From Halobacteriales archaeon QH_10_65_19 (GTDB lineage: Archaea; Halobacteriota; Halobacteria; Halobacteriales; Haloarculaceae), in assembly GCA_003022085.1 (NCBI GenBank), contig PXQK01000054.1, forward strand, positions 1-6,244: DNA of 6,244 nucleotides. The letters are read 5' to 3'. The notes under the pieces were generated by a model that did no database searches, had not been told where the DNA came from, and was given only the letters and a program-made list of their open reading frames with translations. Positions 5,838 through 6,244 of this stretch are shown piece by piece; the first letter of the stretch is position 1, and every line of letters begins with the position of its first letter. The translations under genes were made by a program, and so were the position numbers.

Positions 5838-6015
5838 GGGCTCGTGGCCTAGTCCGGGAAGGCGGCTGACTCCAGAGGCACCGTGCCCGGTGACGACACT
5901 CCAGCTGATATACTGAGCGGCCGGCTGATCACCGGTCGCACTGATGACCCTCTGGAGTACCGAGGCACATTCCGGAGATATCAGCCGATCGGGGGTTCAA
6001 ATCCCTCCGAGCCCA
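5838..6015 (+). tRNA. tRNA-Trp (CCA anticodon) with 104-base intron
   Basis: The mature RNA is 74 bases, made of exons 5838-5875 and 5980-6015. The acceptor stem GGGCTCG pairs perfectly with CGAGCCC (6008-6014), with discriminator A6015 and no encoded CCA. The D stem is GCCT/AGGC (5847-5850/5860-5863). The anticodon stem GCTGA (5865-5869) pairs with TCAGC (5981-5985). The anticodon CCA is at 5872-5874. The T stem 5991-5995/6003-6007 closes a TTCAAAT loop with one G-U pair. The intron lies between positions 37 and 38. Its splice motif is a clear bulge-helix-bulge: bulge AG|A (5874-5876), 4-bp helix CTCC (5870-5873)/GGAG (5974-5977), bulge AT|A (5978-5980). This is the substrate shape of the archaeal splicing endonuclease. 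Position and intron type match those known for haloarchaeal tRNA-Trp. Confidence 0.97.
5876..5979 (+). ncRNA. Box C/D guide RNA inside the tRNA-Trp intron
   Basis: The intron carries a complete C/D guide RNA for 2'-O-methylation of its own tRNA. Box C is GTGACGA (5890-5896), D' CTGA (5913-5916), C' CTGATGA (5941-5947), D CCGA (5960-5963). A terminal stem GTGCC (5883-5887)/GGCAC (5964-5968) closes it. The D guide TCTGGAGT (5951-5958) pairs with 5869-5876; the fifth base before box D, G5955, faces C5872, which is C34. The D' guide GCTGATAT (5904-5911) pairs with 5978-5985; the fifth base before D', A5908, faces U39 (5981). Between D' and C' is an 8-bp hairpin (5917-5924/5932-5939) with a 7-base loop. 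Expected partners are L7Ae, Nop5 and fibrillarin. C34 and U39 guidance by this intron is established in Haloferax volcanii; here it is read directly from base pairing. Confidence 0.93.
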
Positions 6016-6017
6016 CT

Positions 6018-6171
6018 GTTGTTGTCGCGAGCACAAACGCGAGCGACAGCACCGTGACGTGAGGTGGATTTGTACCCAGAGGACAAGCGAAGCGACGTTC
6101 TCGCGGGCGCTTCTTCTCGGAGAAGTGCCCGAATGTTCCAGCACCCGAGCGGGCTGTTGGGAGACAACAAC
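6018..6171. repeat. 9-bp inverted repeat bracketing the tRNA-to-gene spacer
   Basis: GTTGTTGTC (6018-6026), starting 3 bases after the tRNA, is the exact reverse complement of GACAACAAC (6163-6171), which ends 2 bases before the next start codon. The arms are 136 bases apart. They could bring the ends of a spacer transcript together or be chance. The spacer between them holds direct CGCGAGC copies (6027-6033 and 6039-6045) and one strong hairpin. Confidence 0.35.
6104..6131 (+). repeat. 11-bp hairpin downstream of tRNA-Trp
   Basis: CGGGCGCTTCT (6104-6114) pairs with AGAAGTGCCCG (6121-6131) around the 6-base loop TCTCGG, with one G-T wobble. No T-run follows, so it is not a typical archaeal terminator. 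It may stabilise a 3' end or lie in the leader of the following gene. Confidence 0.5.
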
Positions 6172-6173
6172 CC

Positions 6174-6244
6174 ATGACTGACTACGAACCCGATGGTAAC
6201 GAACGTATCGATTCCCGGGGCGTCCGATGCAAGCACCTCCGGCG
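6174..6244 (+). CDS. Start of an unidentified gene, cut by the window end
   Basis: Twenty-three complete codons are visible from ATG 6174, beginning MTDYEPDGNERID and continuing SRGVRCKHLR to the window edge. The acidic start is typical of haloarchaeal proteins. GGGAG (6159-6163) lies 10 bases before the ATG and could serve as a ribosome binding site; no TATA-like box stands at the leaderless distance. I do not recognise the protein from this much sequence. Because tRNA 3' ends can be integration sites, an integrase would be worth excluding, but nothing here indicates one. Confidence 0.45.
   Translation, partial: MTDYEPDGNERIDSRGVRCKHLR

Noticed and set aside
5929..6236. Three overlapping minus-strand frames (64-79 residues) across the tRNA 3' half and downstream spacer
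   Set aside because: They read antisense to tRNA-Trp and contain strings such as RRDLNPRS and GSEGFEPP, which are well-known false proteins made from antisense T-arm sequence.
6015..6244. tRNA-Trp 3' end as an integration site of a mobile element
   Set aside because: No repeated copy of the tRNA 3' end and no integrase motif occur in the visible 229 bases.

Overview
This window looks like chromosomal DNA from a halophilic archaeon (class Halobacteria). The evidence is GC-rich third positions, acidic proteins, and leaderless-type starts with TATA-like boxes about 25-30 bases upstream of the ATG. A tRNA-Trp(CCA) with a long box C/D-containing intron and a DUF5795-type zinc-ribbon protein point the same way. 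No mobile element, CRISPR array or origin was found.

Layout, left to right. Positions 1-408 hold no convincing gene. The first ~225 bases are a degenerate GAGCGNAGCGAG-type repeat tract ending in two tandem hairpins that differ by a compensated base pair. Next comes a 78-residue two-helix membrane protein of unknown function (409-645). A dual-specificity/tyrosine phosphatase homologue follows (847-1416), whose expected catalytic Cys reads as Ser. Then there is an HD-domain phosphohydrolase of the SAMHD1/COG1078 type (1474-2709). Sixteen bases after it, behind a strong GGAGG site and a GTG start, lies an 849-residue P1B-type metal ATPase (2726-5275). All tested phosphorylation-cycle motifs except one N-domain glycine are intact in this ATPase. 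Its membrane CPC motif has become SPW, the first Cys of its HMA metal site is Asn, and the TM8 Met is Val.

The right part starts with a 75-residue zinc-ribbon protein (5388-5615). A short minus-strand stretch after it reads like the C-terminus of a MaoC-family dehydratase, probably a gene remnant. Then comes tRNA-Trp (5838-6015), interrupted after position 37 by a 104-base intron. The bulge-helix-bulge splice motif and a full C/D guide RNA can be drawn base by base. Its D guide addresses C34 and its D' guide U39, both exactly by the box-plus-five rule. A hairpin-bearing spacer leads to the first 23 codons of a gene that runs off the window.

The HD hydrolase and the ATPase are probably co-transcribed; the small membrane gene and the phosphatase homologue lie upstream on the same strand with their own spacers. 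The most unusual items are the ATPase with a rebuilt ion site and the adjacent apparent pseudophosphatase. The tRNA intron is the best-supported functional RNA and matches a system already described in haloarchaea.
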